The translations under genes and the position numbers were made by a program. The notes beneath the pieces were generated by a model. That model saw only the letters and a list, made by a program, of their open reading frames with translations. It was not told the DNA's origin and did no database searches. From an uncultured Prevotellaceae bacterium (GTDB lineage Bacteria > Bacteroidota > Bacteroidia > Bacteroidales > Muribaculaceae), in assembly GCA_946410125.1 (NCBI GenBank), contig CAMJZF010000011.1, positions 1 to 39,835 on the forward strand: 39,835 nt of DNA. The letters run 5' to 3'. Position 1 is the stretch's first letter; every line of letters starts with the position of its first letter. Below are positions 25,076 to 32,143 of the stretch, piece after piece.

Positions 25076-27537
25076 CTAAGCTTAGCTCCCAGCTGTTTCT
25101 CGAGGTTGGCGATGATTTTGTTCATCACGGCATCGATTTGCTTGTCTTGCAAGGTCTTGACATCGTCCTGAAGAATGATGCTGATGGCATAGGACTTCTT
25201 GCCGGCTTCAAGGTTCTTGCCCTCGTAAACGTCAAAGAGGTTCACCTTGCGCAACAGGTGACGCTCACTCTGCTCAACAACCTGCTTAATGTTGCTATAG
25301 GTCACATTGCTGTCGACCAGCAATGCCAAGTCGCGGCGCACGGGCAGAGTCTTGGGCAGGTCAGCAAACTTGGTCTTGGCCTTTGCCGCCATCTTGCAGG
25401 TGGCATTCCAGTCAAGCTCGGCAAAATACACAACCTGGGTGCAGTGAGTCTTCTTGTGCTGCTCGGCAGTGATAATGCCAAGCTCAGCAATGAGCTTGCC
25501 GCCACGATTCTTATAGGCAAGACCCGATGCAAACACGTCGTTGTTGAACTCCTCAATCATAAGGTCGCGCTCGGCGATACCCAGACGGCGGAAGATGTTC
25601 TCGACTGTGGCCTTAAGGTCGTAGAAGTTGAGCTTGCGAGGCTTGGCAGTCCAGCTGTCGCCGTGATTTTCACCAGTGAGCCACAATCCCAAAGCGGTGT
25701 GCTCGCTGTAAGGTGCCAAAGCAACATCTTCGTTGCTTGCCTCGGGGCTGAAGTGGTAGACATTGCCAAACTCATACATCTTGAGGTTGGGGTTCTTGTG
25801 GTTGATGTTGCGGGCAGCGCTCTCAAGACCTCCAAAGAGCAGTGTCTGGCGCATGAGGCTCAGGTCGCTGCTCAAGGGGTTCATCACGTGAACGCAGTTG
25901 GCCTCGGGATAGGTCTCGCAGCCTTCATAATAGCTGAGTGAGGTGAGCGAGTTGTTCATTATCTCATAGTAGCCTTGAGCGCTCAACTGGTTGGAGACAA
26001 GCTCCTGCATGTCGTCGCGGAAGTCGACCATGCCCTTAATCGAAAGGGAGCTCTTAACCTGATCGCCAATCTCAACATTGTTGTAGCCATAGACGCGCAG
26101 GATGTCCTCAACCACGTCGCACGGACGCTGAACGTCAACGCGATAGGTGGGAACCACAAGGTTCAGTTTCTCTTCGTCCTCGGCAGTGATTTCCATTTCA
26201 AGGCTCTTGACAATGTCCTTAACGGTTTCCTTGTCAAGATTCTTGCCAATGAGGTTGTTGACATAGTCATAGCGCAGCTCTACTGGGAAACCTGGGAAGT
26301 CGTGCTGCTTAACGTCAACTATCTCGCCACAAATCTCACCACCGGCTATCTCCTTGATGAGCATGGCTGCGAGTTTGAGGTTGTAAACCACGTCGTTGGG
26401 GTCGATGCCGCGCTCATAGCGGAACGAGGCGTCGGTGTTCAAGGCAAAGCGGCGAGCACTCTTCCTTATCCAAGTGGGGTGGAAATAGGCCGCCTCAAGG
26501 AAGATGTCGGTAGTCTGCTCGGTGACTCCGCTGTCAAGACCTCCAAACACACCGCCAATGCACATGGGCTCCTCGGTGTTGCAAATCATCAGGTCGCGGT
26601 CGGTGAGAGTGCGCTCCACGCCGTCGAGGGTCACGAATTTGGTGCCTGGCTCACAGGTTTTCACCACAACCTTGCCTCCCTTAATCTTGTTAAGGTCGAA
26701 GCAATGCAGTGGCTGGTTGGTGCCAAGCAGGATATAGTTGGTAATGTCGACTATGCTGTTGATAGGACGCTGACCCACGGTGGTCAGGTAGTCCTTGAGC
26801 CACTTGGGGCTTTCCTGAACTTTCACGTTGCGAATGGTCAAGCCGCAATAGCGGGGACAAGCCTCACCGTTCTCTACCTCGACGGGGATTGCGCCGTCTT
26901 CACGGTCAATCTTGAACCCGTCAACACTGGGCCTGTGCAGGTTGCCGTCCTTGCCGTGACGCTTGAGCCAAGCATTGAGGTCGCGGGCCACGCCATAGTG
27001 CGAACCACCGTCAATGCGGTTGGGGGTGAGGTCCACCTCAATGAGCCAGTCGCTCTCGATGCCGTAGTAGGCAGCTGCTGGAGTGCCCACCACTGCATCC
27101 TCGGGCAGCACGATGATGCCCGAATGGTCGTTGCCAATGCCAATCTCGTCTTCGGCACAAATCATGCCGTAGCTATCGGTGCCACGCAACTTCGACTTCT
27201 TGATGACAAACTCCTTGTCTCCATCGTAGAGAATGGTGCCTACTGTTGCCACAATCACTTTCTGTCCGGCGGCAACGTTTGGCGCACCGCACACAATCTG
27301 TACCGGCTCCTCGCCATTGCCAAGGTCAACGGTGGTAAGGTGCAGGTGGTCACTGTTGGGGTGAGGCTCGCAGGTGAGCACCTTGCCCACTACCAAGCCT
27401 TTGAGTCCGCCACGAATTGTCTCTACTTCCTCAACTGCTCCCACTTCGAGTCCGAGCGATGTCAATGCGTCGCCCACCTCTTGTGCGGTGAGGTCAAAGT
27501 CAAGGTATTGTTTCAACCATTTTAATGAAATGTTCAT
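25072..27537 (-). CDS. pheT: Phenylalanine--tRNA ligase beta subunit
   Basis: Large subunit of the alpha2-beta2 synthetase that charges tRNA-Phe. The 821 residues carry, in order, an N-terminal EMAP/tRNA-binding OB domain (about 40-150; GLVVGKVLTCEPHPNSDHL), the B3/B4 editing domain (about 215-390), B5 (about 405-478), the catalytic-like core (about 480-690), and the C-terminal FDX-ACB anticodon-binding domain (from about 725; FADLPKTLPVRRDLALLVD). pheS is not adjacent, so the two subunit genes are apparently separated. It is probably first in a unit with the cupin gene and yebC, transcribed from a promoter near 27634. Confidence 0.97.
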   Translation of the reverse strand: MNISLKWLKQYLDFDLTAQEVGDALTSLGLEVGAVEEVETIRGGLKGLVVGKVLTCEPHPNSDHLHLTTVDLGNGEEPVQIVCGAPNVAAGQKVIVATVGTILYDGDKEFVIKKSKLRGTDSYGMICAEDEIGIGNDHSGIIVLPEDAVVGTPAAAYYGIESDWLIEVDLTPNRIDGGSHYGVARDLNAWLKRHGKDGNLHRPSVDGFKIDREDGAIPVEVENGEACPRYCGLTIRNVKVQESPKWLKDYLTTVGQRPINSIVDITNYILLGTNQPLHCFDLNKIKGGKVVVKTCEPGTKFVTLDGVERTLTDRDLMICNTEEPMCIGGVFGGLDSGVTEQTTDIFLEAAYFHPTWIRKSARRFALNTDASFRYERGIDPNDVVYNLKLAAMLIKEIAGGEICGEIVDVKQHDFPGFPVELRYDYVNNLIGKNLDKETVKDIVKSLEMEITAEDEEKLNLVVPTYRVDVQRPCDVVEDILRVYGYNNVEIGDQVKSSLSIKGMVDFRDDMQELVSNQLSAQGYYEIMNNSLTSLSYYEGCETYPEANCVHVMNPLSSDLSLMRQTLLFGGLESAARNINHKNPNLKMYEFGNVYHFSPEASNEDVALAPYSEHTALGLWLTGENHGDSWTAKPRKLNFYDLKATVENIFRRLGIAERDLMIEEFNNDVFASGLAYKNRGGKLIAELGIITAEQHKKTHCTQVVYFAELDWNATCKMAAKAKTKFADLPKTLPVRRDLALLVDSNVTYSNIKQVVEQSERHLLRKVNLFDVYEGKNLEAGKKSYAISIILQDDVKTLQDKQIDAVMNKIIANLEKQLGAKLR

Positions 27538-27633
27538 GCTTTTATGTCGTTATTTGTTTTATTTTCAATGCATTGCACGATTAAGAAAAAGCTCTTGACC
27601 TTCTAATTAGAGCCCATTTCCCCAATCAACCTG

Positions 27634-27641
27634 CAAAGTTA
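27634..27641 (-). promoter_or_regulatory. Candidate pheT promoter (-7 element)
   Basis: TAACTTTG on the minus strand is an exact TAnnTTTG match about 100 bp before the pheT ATG. The -33 TTTG is not evident at the usual distance. Confidence 0.5.
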
Positions 27642-27808
27642 GTAATTTTTGCCGTAACTACCCTAATTTGAGCCACAAACTTTTCAATCCCCACATTTTT
27701 ATTCATTAATCCAAACTCTCATTCCAAAAAAATTGCCAACTTTTTCAGAAACAAGCGCCTCAAGTCAATAACTATTTTGATTTATGTTATTAAAAAGTGC
27801 TACATTGT

Positions 27809-27840
27809 CTTGTTTTTTTGTTTTAAAAACACTAAATTTG
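27809..27840 (+). promoter_or_regulatory. Promoter of the Cys-domain/radical SAM genes
   Basis: CTTG (27809-27812), a 20-bp spacer and TAAATTTG (27833-27840): the -7 element is perfect and the -33 element has one mismatch to TTTG. The implied leader to the ATG at 27966 is about 120 nt. The three genes downstream are close together, so this is the likely promoter for all of them. Confidence 0.6.
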
Positions 27841-27965
27841 TGATTTCAACAAGTTAGGCAGCGTCTCGGAAAACCTGAGCTTGCACTAATTTTAAAGTAA
27901 AGTTGTTCAAACTTTTTGATTGTTTTTCAGTCTAATTATTATACACTACATAACTGATTTTAATC

Positions 27966-28790
27966 ATGAAACACGGTAAGAAAATATGTGAAACTCTCAA
28001 GGGTATCAGGCATGAAATCGCCGTTGCCAATGAGATTGACTACACCCCCATCAAGTGTGACCACAAGGGCGACTGCGCCGGCACCTGCCCTGCATGCGAG
28101 AGCGAGACGCGCTGGCTGGAGCGACAGCTGCGGCTGCGTCATGCTCTTGGTAAGGCTGTAACCATTGCAGGTGTGAGCGTGGCACTGAGCGTTGCTGTGA
28201 GCGCTGCCGCACCATCGTCGCTTGAACCTGGAAAGAAAAAGACAAAACGTACTCCTCGTCCCATCAAAGTGGAGAAGAGAGATAGAGACGATGATATAGT
28301 AATTGGCAAGGTTCCCATGCCACCTCAAGTGATTAACGAGGGCGACTCGGTAGTCAGTGATGAGATTAAAGGAATTGAGAATGATATCGATGGGCTTGTG
28401 AGGATTTTTGTCCCCCACCCCGATTCCATATATACTGATGTTAACATCGACATCGAAGCTGAATTCCCTGGCGGTGACGAAGCTCTGTATCAACTCATCA
28501 AGGAGAGGCTCGTAATTCCCGACAGCATACTTGCCCCCATTAAGGAGATTGGCGGCAAGGTTAAGGCTCGTTGCATTGTCAAGGCTTTGATTGAAACCGA
28601 CGGCACGGTTAGTGATGCGGTGATTGAAAAGTCGACATCTGCAGCTCTCTTCGACGAGGAAGCATTGCGAGTGGTAAAGGGGTTGCCTAAGTTCCGCCCC
28701 GCAAGCATACAAAGAGCAATAGTTCGCTCATGGAAGCTTATTCCCGTGGAGTTTGTATATGACTTTTCGGCTGTAAAAGAAGACGAATAA
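27966..28790 (+). CDS. Cys-rich-domain membrane protein with C-terminal TonB-like domain
   Basis: 274 residues in three parts. Residues 1-60 are a charged domain with the cysteine pattern C31-x5-C37-x3-C41-x2-C44 (CDHKGDCAGTCPAC) plus C8. Residues about 63-83 are a hydrophobic segment (AVTIAGVSVALSVAVSAAA) preceded by Arg/Lys, which predicts a cytoplasmic N-terminus and exported C-terminus. The last ~90 residues resemble a TonB C-terminal domain (GKVKARCIVKALIETDGTV, then FDEEALRVVKGLPKFRPA). TonB proteins pass energy from the inner membrane to outer-membrane receptors. No exbB or exbD is nearby, so a TonB role is uncertain. The N-terminal 74 residues are 62/74 identical to the next gene product. 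Confidence 0.85.
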   Translation: MKHGKKICETLKGIRHEIAVANEIDYTPIKCDHKGDCAGTCPACESETRWLERQLRLRHALGKAVTIAGVSVALSVAVSAAAPSSLEPGKKKTKRTPRPIKVEKRDRDDDIVIGKVPMPPQVINEGDSVVSDEIKGIENDIDGLVRIFVPHPDSIYTDVNIDIEAEFPGGDEALYQLIKERLVIPDSILAPIKEIGGKVKARCIVKALIETDGTVSDAVIEKSTSAALFDEEALRVVKGLPKFRPASIQRAIVRSWKLIPVEFVYDFSAVKEDE

Positions 28791-28814
28791 CAAACAAAAA
28801 AACAAGGCATAACC

Positions 28815-29288
28815 ATGAAAAGAGGCAAGAAAATATGTGAGACTCTCAAAGGCATCAGGCATGACATCGCCGCTGCCAACGGTATAGACTACACTCCCTC
28901 CGAGTGCACCCACGAGGGCGACTGCGCCGGCACATGCCCCAAGTGCGAGAGCGAAACCAGGTGGCTCGAGCGTCAGCTGCGGGCACGCCAGGCACTGGGC
29001 AAGGCAGTGACTATCGCCGGCCTGAGTGTAGCACTGGGAGCCATGTCGTCGTGCAACTTCACCGAAAAAGCTCAGCTGCAAGGTGAAGTACCCGATTCTA
29101 CCTACTGCACCCTTGGCGACAGCGCAAGCGTCACCGTGAACGAAAACGACAACTCGGTAACTGCCAACCGCTTCACCCCATTGCGCAAAGGCAACGATGC
29201 CGTCGACCCTAAAGGTAATGACGACGAGGAGGAACAGCTCATGGGCGACGTGGCAGTGGACGAGAACGGCAACATTGGCGACTTGTAG
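28815..29288 (+). CDS. Cys-rich-domain membrane protein, acidic C-terminus
   Basis: 157 residues. The first 74 residues repeat those of the preceding gene with 12 differences, including all five cysteines (C8, C31, C37, C41, C44) and the hydrophobic segment (AVTIAGLSVALGAM). After it comes a cysteine in a loosely lipobox-like context (MSSC, C80), then an unrelated polar, acidic C-terminus containing DDEEEQL and ending DENGNIGDL, with no recognisable domain and no TonB domain. It starts 24 bp after the upstream stop, so both are probably co-transcribed. The arrangement points to a tandem duplication followed by replacement or decay of the C-terminal part. Function unknown. Confidence 0.8.
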   Translation: MKRGKKICETLKGIRHDIAAANGIDYTPSECTHEGDCAGTCPKCESETRWLERQLRARQALGKAVTIAGLSVALGAMSSCNFTEKAQLQGEVPDSTYCTLGDSASVTVNENDNSVTANRFTPLRKGNDAVDPKGNDDEEEQLMGDVAVDENGNIGDL

Positions 29289-29349
29289 CACCACCAGGTC
29301 TCCAGCCAGTGTCATAATGCACGCCACTTGGTATACTTAATAATCAATA

Positions 29350-29982
29350 ATGAAAAAACAGGAACTTTCGGCACCATTGATAGGCATAGTGAGGCACCGC
29401 CTTGCCACCGATGGCAAGGGGGTCACGACGCTGGTGGCATTCCACAGCTGTCCCCTGCGCTGCCGCTACTGCCTCAACCCTCAGTGCCTCGACCCCGACA
29501 TGGTGTGGCGCACCGTCACCACAAGCGAGCTGCTCAATGAGCTGCTTCTCGACAACCTCTACTTCCTCGCAACTGGCGGAGGGGTGACATTTGGTGGTGG
29601 CGAACCACTGCTACGCAGTGAGTTTATCGAGGAGTTTTGCCGCATCAAGCCTGCCGAGTGGAAGGTCAACATCGAGACGTCGCTCAACGTCGACCGCACC
29701 CACCTGGAGAGAGTGCTGCCCCACATCGACCAGTTTTTCATCGACATCAAGGACACCAACCCTTCCATTTACAAGCAATACACCACTCGCGACAATGCAC
29801 AAGTGATCGACAACCTGCAATGGCTGCTACAACATGAAGGCATGGCCGAGAAAATTCTCGTGCGACTCCCCCACATCCCCAACCACAACACCCAGGCCGA
29901 TGTCAACCGCAGCCGTGCAATCCTTAACGAAATGGGCATTACCCACTTCGACGAGTTCAACTACATCGTTAATCCTGAATAA
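29350..29982 (+). CDS. Small radical SAM protein, PFL-activase-like
   Basis: 210 residues. The radical SAM cluster motif is SCPLRCRYC (C34, C38, C41), followed by LNPQC, close to the CPLRCxYCHNP of pyruvate formate-lyase activases. The SAM-binding GGE motif is in GGGVTFGGGEPLL. This places it with glycyl-radical-enzyme activases or related organic-radical activating enzymes. No glycyl radical enzyme gene is in the window. It is shorter than E. coli PflA (246) and has no ferredoxin-like or SPASM insert. It follows the two Cys-domain genes after 61 bp on the same strand, so it may be their partner or only a neighbour. Confidence 0.88.
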   Translation: MKKQELSAPLIGIVRHRLATDGKGVTTLVAFHSCPLRCRYCLNPQCLDPDMVWRTVTTSELLNELLLDNLYFLATGGGVTFGGGEPLLRSEFIEEFCRIKPAEWKVNIETSLNVDRTHLERVLPHIDQFFIDIKDTNPSIYKQYTTRDNAQVIDNLQWLLQHEGMAEKILVRLPHIPNHNTQADVNRSRAILNEMGITHFDEFNYIVNPE

Positions 29983-30094
29983 TTAATCCCAAATCGGGCA
30001 TTAGGATTTATGATAGAACATAATTTTATTTTGAGTAGATTGACACATCAAATCTGTAGACTATGGTAGCTTATGTCTTAATGTCTGAAATAGA

Positions 30095-30122
30095 ACAGCG
30101 GCCTGGCAGCCCAGGTCGCTGT
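30095..30122. terminator. Bidirectional terminator hairpin between convergent genes
   Basis: Arms ACAGCGGCCTGG and CCAGGTCGCTGT form 12 bp (one G-U) around a CAGC loop. It lies between the radical SAM gene (plus) and pepP (minus), which converge here. T-tracts on both sides are weak, but the stem is very stable. Confidence 0.65.
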
Positions 30123-30151
30123 TGTTGTGAGATGAGATATAGTTGTTTGTA

Positions 30152-31552
30152 TCAGTTTCGTGCCATAAACTCCTCTACATCCTTGGGGTGGTAGGGGATG
30201 ATGTCCTTGCCTAAGAAGCGGCAGCCGTCAGCTGTGATTAACACGTCGTCCTCGAGGCGGATTCCACCAAAGTCCTTGTAAGTCTCAAGCATGTCGAAGT
30301 TTAGGAACTCGGCGCAGTGGCCCTTGGCACGCCACTCGTCAATGAGGTCGGGGATAAAGTAAATGCCCGGCTCGTCGGTCACGACAAATCCTTCCTGCAA
30401 GCGGCGACCCATGCGCAGCGCGTTGGTGCCAAACTGCTCCAGGTTGGGACGGGTTTCCTCGTCAAAGCCCACATAGATTTGTCCCAGGCCTTCCATGTCA
30501 TGAACGTCCATTCCCATCATGTGACCAAGGCCGTGAGGCAGGAACATGGCGTGAGCACCGGCGGCAACAGCCTCGTCCACATCGCCCTTCATGAGTCCAA
30601 GCTCCTTGAGGCGCTCGGTCATCAGGCGGCACACTGCCATGTGTACGTCAAAGTATTTCACTCCAGGCTTGGCAACATTAAGCACCAGGTCGTGGCATTC
30701 CTCAACGATGGTGTAGATGTCGAGCTGGCGCTGGGTGTACTTGCCACTCACGGGCATAGTGCGGGTGTTGTCGCTGCAATAGTGCTCAATGGTCTCGGCA
30801 CCGCAGTCGCACAGCACGAGTCTTCCTGCCTCAAGTGGAGCCATCGACGGTGCACCGTGCATGATTTCTCCATGCTGTGAGAAGATGGTGCCAAAGCTCA
30901 CCTGTGAGCCATAGCTCTGCGCTATGCCGTTGATTTGTCCAGCAATGTATTTCTCAGTCACGCCTGGCTTGATAAGGCGCATGGCTGTAGTGTGCATCTT
31001 GTAGCCTATGACGCTGGCGCGCTCCAGCTCCTCGATTTCGAGAGGAGTCTTTGCCGAGCGCATCTTCACCACCGCCATGATGAGCTCGAGTGAGGCAGCT
31101 TCTTTCTGCTTGCTGGGATGAATGCCCAGCAGATCCATGATTTGAATCATGGTGTCGTGGCGGTAAGGAGGCAGGAAGTGAACCTTGCGACCCTTGTCCA
31201 CAGCCTCGTCAACAATCACTTTGAGCTGAGCCATGGGAGCACTGCTCTCCACGCCCACCTGGGCTGCCATGTCGGCTACACTGTCGACCGAGCCATACCA
31301 CACGATATCCTCGATGTCGATGTCGTCGCCTATCAGGGTTTCCTTGCCGCTCTCCACGTCTATCACGCCCACCAGGCCGTCACGCTTCTGCCCAAAATAG
31401 TAAAGAAACGACGAGTCCTGACGGAAGGGGTAATAGGCATTGTTGGGATAATTGTTGGGTGCCTCATTGTTGCCAAAGAGCACTATCACGCCGTCTTTTA
31501 CGAGATTTTTCAACTCGTTGCGGCGTTCTACATAAACTTCTTTGTTAAACAT
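30152..31552 (-). CDS. pepP: Xaa-Pro aminopeptidase (aminopeptidase P, M24B)
   Basis: Dinuclear-metal peptidase that removes an N-terminal residue preceding proline. An N-terminal aminopeptidase P domain is followed by a pita-bread catalytic domain whose metal ligands are visible: CDCGAE, SDNTRT, HGLGHMMGMDVHD, the glutamate of TDEPGIYF and LEDDVLI. I chose the ATG at 31552 (466 residues) because a promoter of near-perfect consensus lies at 31603-31634. The open frame continues to 31633, but those 27 codons would overlap that promoter. No signal peptide, so probably cytoplasmic. Confidence 0.94.
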   Translation of the reverse strand: MFNKEVYVERRNELKNLVKDGVIVLFGNNEAPNNYPNNAYYPFRQDSSFLYYFGQKRDGLVGVIDVESGKETLIGDDIDIEDIVWYGSVDSVADMAAQVGVESSAPMAQLKVIVDEAVDKGRKVHFLPPYRHDTMIQIMDLLGIHPSKQKEAASLELIMAVVKMRSAKTPLEIEELERASVIGYKMHTTAMRLIKPGVTEKYIAGQINGIAQSYGSQVSFGTIFSQHGEIMHGAPSMAPLEAGRLVLCDCGAETIEHYCSDNTRTMPVSGKYTQRQLDIYTIVEECHDLVLNVAKPGVKYFDVHMAVCRLMTERLKELGLMKGDVDEAVAAGAHAMFLPHGLGHMMGMDVHDMEGLGQIYVGFDEETRPNLEQFGTNALRMGRRLQEGFVVTDEPGIYFIPDLIDEWRAKGHCAEFLNFDMLETYKDFGGIRLEDDVLITADGCRFLGKDIIPYHPKDVEEFMARN

Positions 31553-31602
31553 AGTCTTTCGGTCGTTTTTTATTAGGTTATTATTCTTTTCTATTAAACG
31601 CT

Positions 31603-31634
31603 CAAAGTTAGCAATAAATTGCGACATGTGCAAA
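31603..31634 (-). promoter_or_regulatory. pepP promoter
   Basis: TTTG (31634-31631), 20-bp spacer, TAACTTTG (31610-31603) on the minus strand: both elements match the Bacteroidota consensus exactly. The expected start of transcription is about 45 bp before the chosen pepP ATG. Confidence 0.75.
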
Positions 31635-31675
31635 ATCGCGTTTTCCTTATGCCCAAAAAAAGTAATCTACAAGGC

Positions 31676-31707
31676 AAAAAAAAATCCTCGGCATCACGCC
31701 GGGGATT
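31676..31707 (-). terminator. Strong rho-independent terminator of the candidate small RNA
   Basis: On the minus strand AATCCCCGGC and GCCGAGGATT pair over 10 bp (one G-U) around the loop GTGAT, followed directly by nine T counted from the end of the stem (31684-31676). It is one of the two best terminators in the window, and no protein gene ends near it: the nearest upstream stop on this strand is 460 bp away. Confidence 0.85.
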
Positions 31708-31823
31708 GCTTAACTAATTAACCTTCTAATACCATTAACATAAACCTTAAAACAAAAATGAAAAAGAAATCGTCATCACGACGGTAAAGATTTCATAACC
31801 TTAAAAACTAATACCATGAAAAC
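31676..31823 (-). ncRNA. Candidate small RNA of about 150 nt
   Basis: A self-contained minus-strand unit: an exact TAnnTTTG element (31836-31829) with TATG 20 bp upstream, about 115 nt of sequence without a meaningful coding frame, then a 10-bp hairpin followed by an uninterrupted T run. It is separated from the upstream FKBP gene by that gene's own terminator and from pepP by pepP's own promoter, so it is not simply a leader or tail of either. Inside, GGTATTAG occurs twice and AAGGTT three times, and a small hairpin (31783-31771) has the same loop word CGTGATG as the terminator. I cannot assign it to a known RNA family. Confidence 0.6.
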
Positions 31824-31828
31824 TGATG

Positions 31829-31860
31829 CAAAGATATAGGTTTTTATGTTATCCAGCATA
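31829..31860 (-). promoter_or_regulatory. Promoter of the candidate small RNA
   Basis: TATG (31860-31857), 20-bp spacer, TATCTTTG (31836-31829) on the minus strand. The -7 element is an exact match to TAnnTTTG and the -33 element has one mismatch. Transcription would start near 31823. Confidence 0.6.
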
Positions 31861-31994
31861 ATTTTTGAACAAAATAATGGGATTTTTAAGCAAATCTTAA
31901 CTATATTTTGTGTTTGTAAATATATATTAAGAAAAATGGCGCGGTTTTTATTATTGATTGGTTCGCTTGGTTTATTCTTGGTTTTCTTTGTTTG

Positions 31995-32092
31995 ACAAAT
32001 CTTGTGTTCTTATGTGGTCTTCTGTTCTTGTGTCCTAAGTGCGAATTAGCCTTTCCCCTTGAGGGGGAGATTGAGAGGGGGCTACCCTGTGT
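31995..32092. repeat. Degenerate short-word repeats and a G/C-rich palindrome
   Basis: On the minus strand, 8-bp words related to AGAACACA recur between about 32036 and 31995, and AGAACACA is seen again at about 32090; related words occur near the left end of the window (59-95). Between them lies a palindrome CCCC-ttga-GGGG (32055-32066) inside a longer stretch bounded by AGCC (32048-32051) and GGCT (32089-32092 region). This resembles an old dispersed intergenic repeat; no function is visible. Confidence 0.5.
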
Positions 32093-32110
32093 TCTTTCTT
32101 GGTAAAACAG

Positions 32111-32143
32111 CAAGGGCTCAGCCCATAATAAGCTGAGTCCTTG
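32111..32143 (-). terminator. Terminator of the FKBP gene cluster
   Basis: CAAGGACTCAG and CTGAGCCCTTG (minus strand) form an 11-bp stem with one G-U pair and an 11-base loop, followed by CTGTTTTACC. It starts about 23 bp after the stop of the last FKBP gene. Confidence 0.75.

Larger units (their letters stand above)
27538..27965. other. 428-bp divergent intergenic region between pheT and the TonB-like gene
   Basis: AT-rich, without a credible coding frame. It holds a candidate pheT promoter (27634-27641), a small hairpin in the pheT leader (GCTCT...AGAGC on the minus strand, followed by TTTTTCTT, about 27583-27610) and a promoter for the plus-strand genes (27809-27840), which would give a leader of about 120 nt. 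Between the two promoters I see nothing recognisable. Confidence 0.7.

Noticed and set aside
25975-27525. 516-codon plus-strand open frame opposite pheT
   Set aside because: Same reasoning: complete overlap with a clear synthetase gene, no domain, Val/Leu/His-rich shadow composition.
27538-27641. T-box in the pheT leader
   Set aside because: No T-box core sequence is present, and T-boxes are mainly a Gram-positive feature.
27966-28790. Naming the first Cys-domain gene tonB
   Set aside because: Only the C-terminal domain is TonB-like; the N-terminal domain is different and no exbB/exbD is nearby. Bacteroidales carry many such TonB-domain proteins with unclear roles.
29052-29063. Calling the second Cys-domain protein a lipoprotein from its MSSC site
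   Set aside because: The cysteine is at residue 80, after a ~60-residue charged domain, which is not a normal lipoprotein signal peptide; the segment is better read as a membrane anchor.
29350-29982. Naming the radical SAM gene pflA
   Set aside because: The motifs are similar, but it is shorter than PflA and no pyruvate formate-lyase gene is in the window, so the specific substrate cannot be claimed.
31553-31633. Longer N-terminus for PepP
   Set aside because: Those codons overlap a consensus promoter and would not be on its transcript; family proteins start near MFNKEVYVERR.
31758-31844. Two plus-strand micro-frames (9 and 7 codons, beginning ATGAAAAAG and ATGAAAACT) as leader peptides
   Set aside because: No plus-strand gene follows them and they lie antisense to the candidate small RNA, which has promoter and terminator on the other strand. 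A plus-strand role was not supported.
31901-32113. 70-codon minus-strand open frame near the FKBP terminator
   Set aside because: It begins inside the terminator region, is rich in Lys/Arg/Ser without domain or signal, and crosses degenerate repeats.
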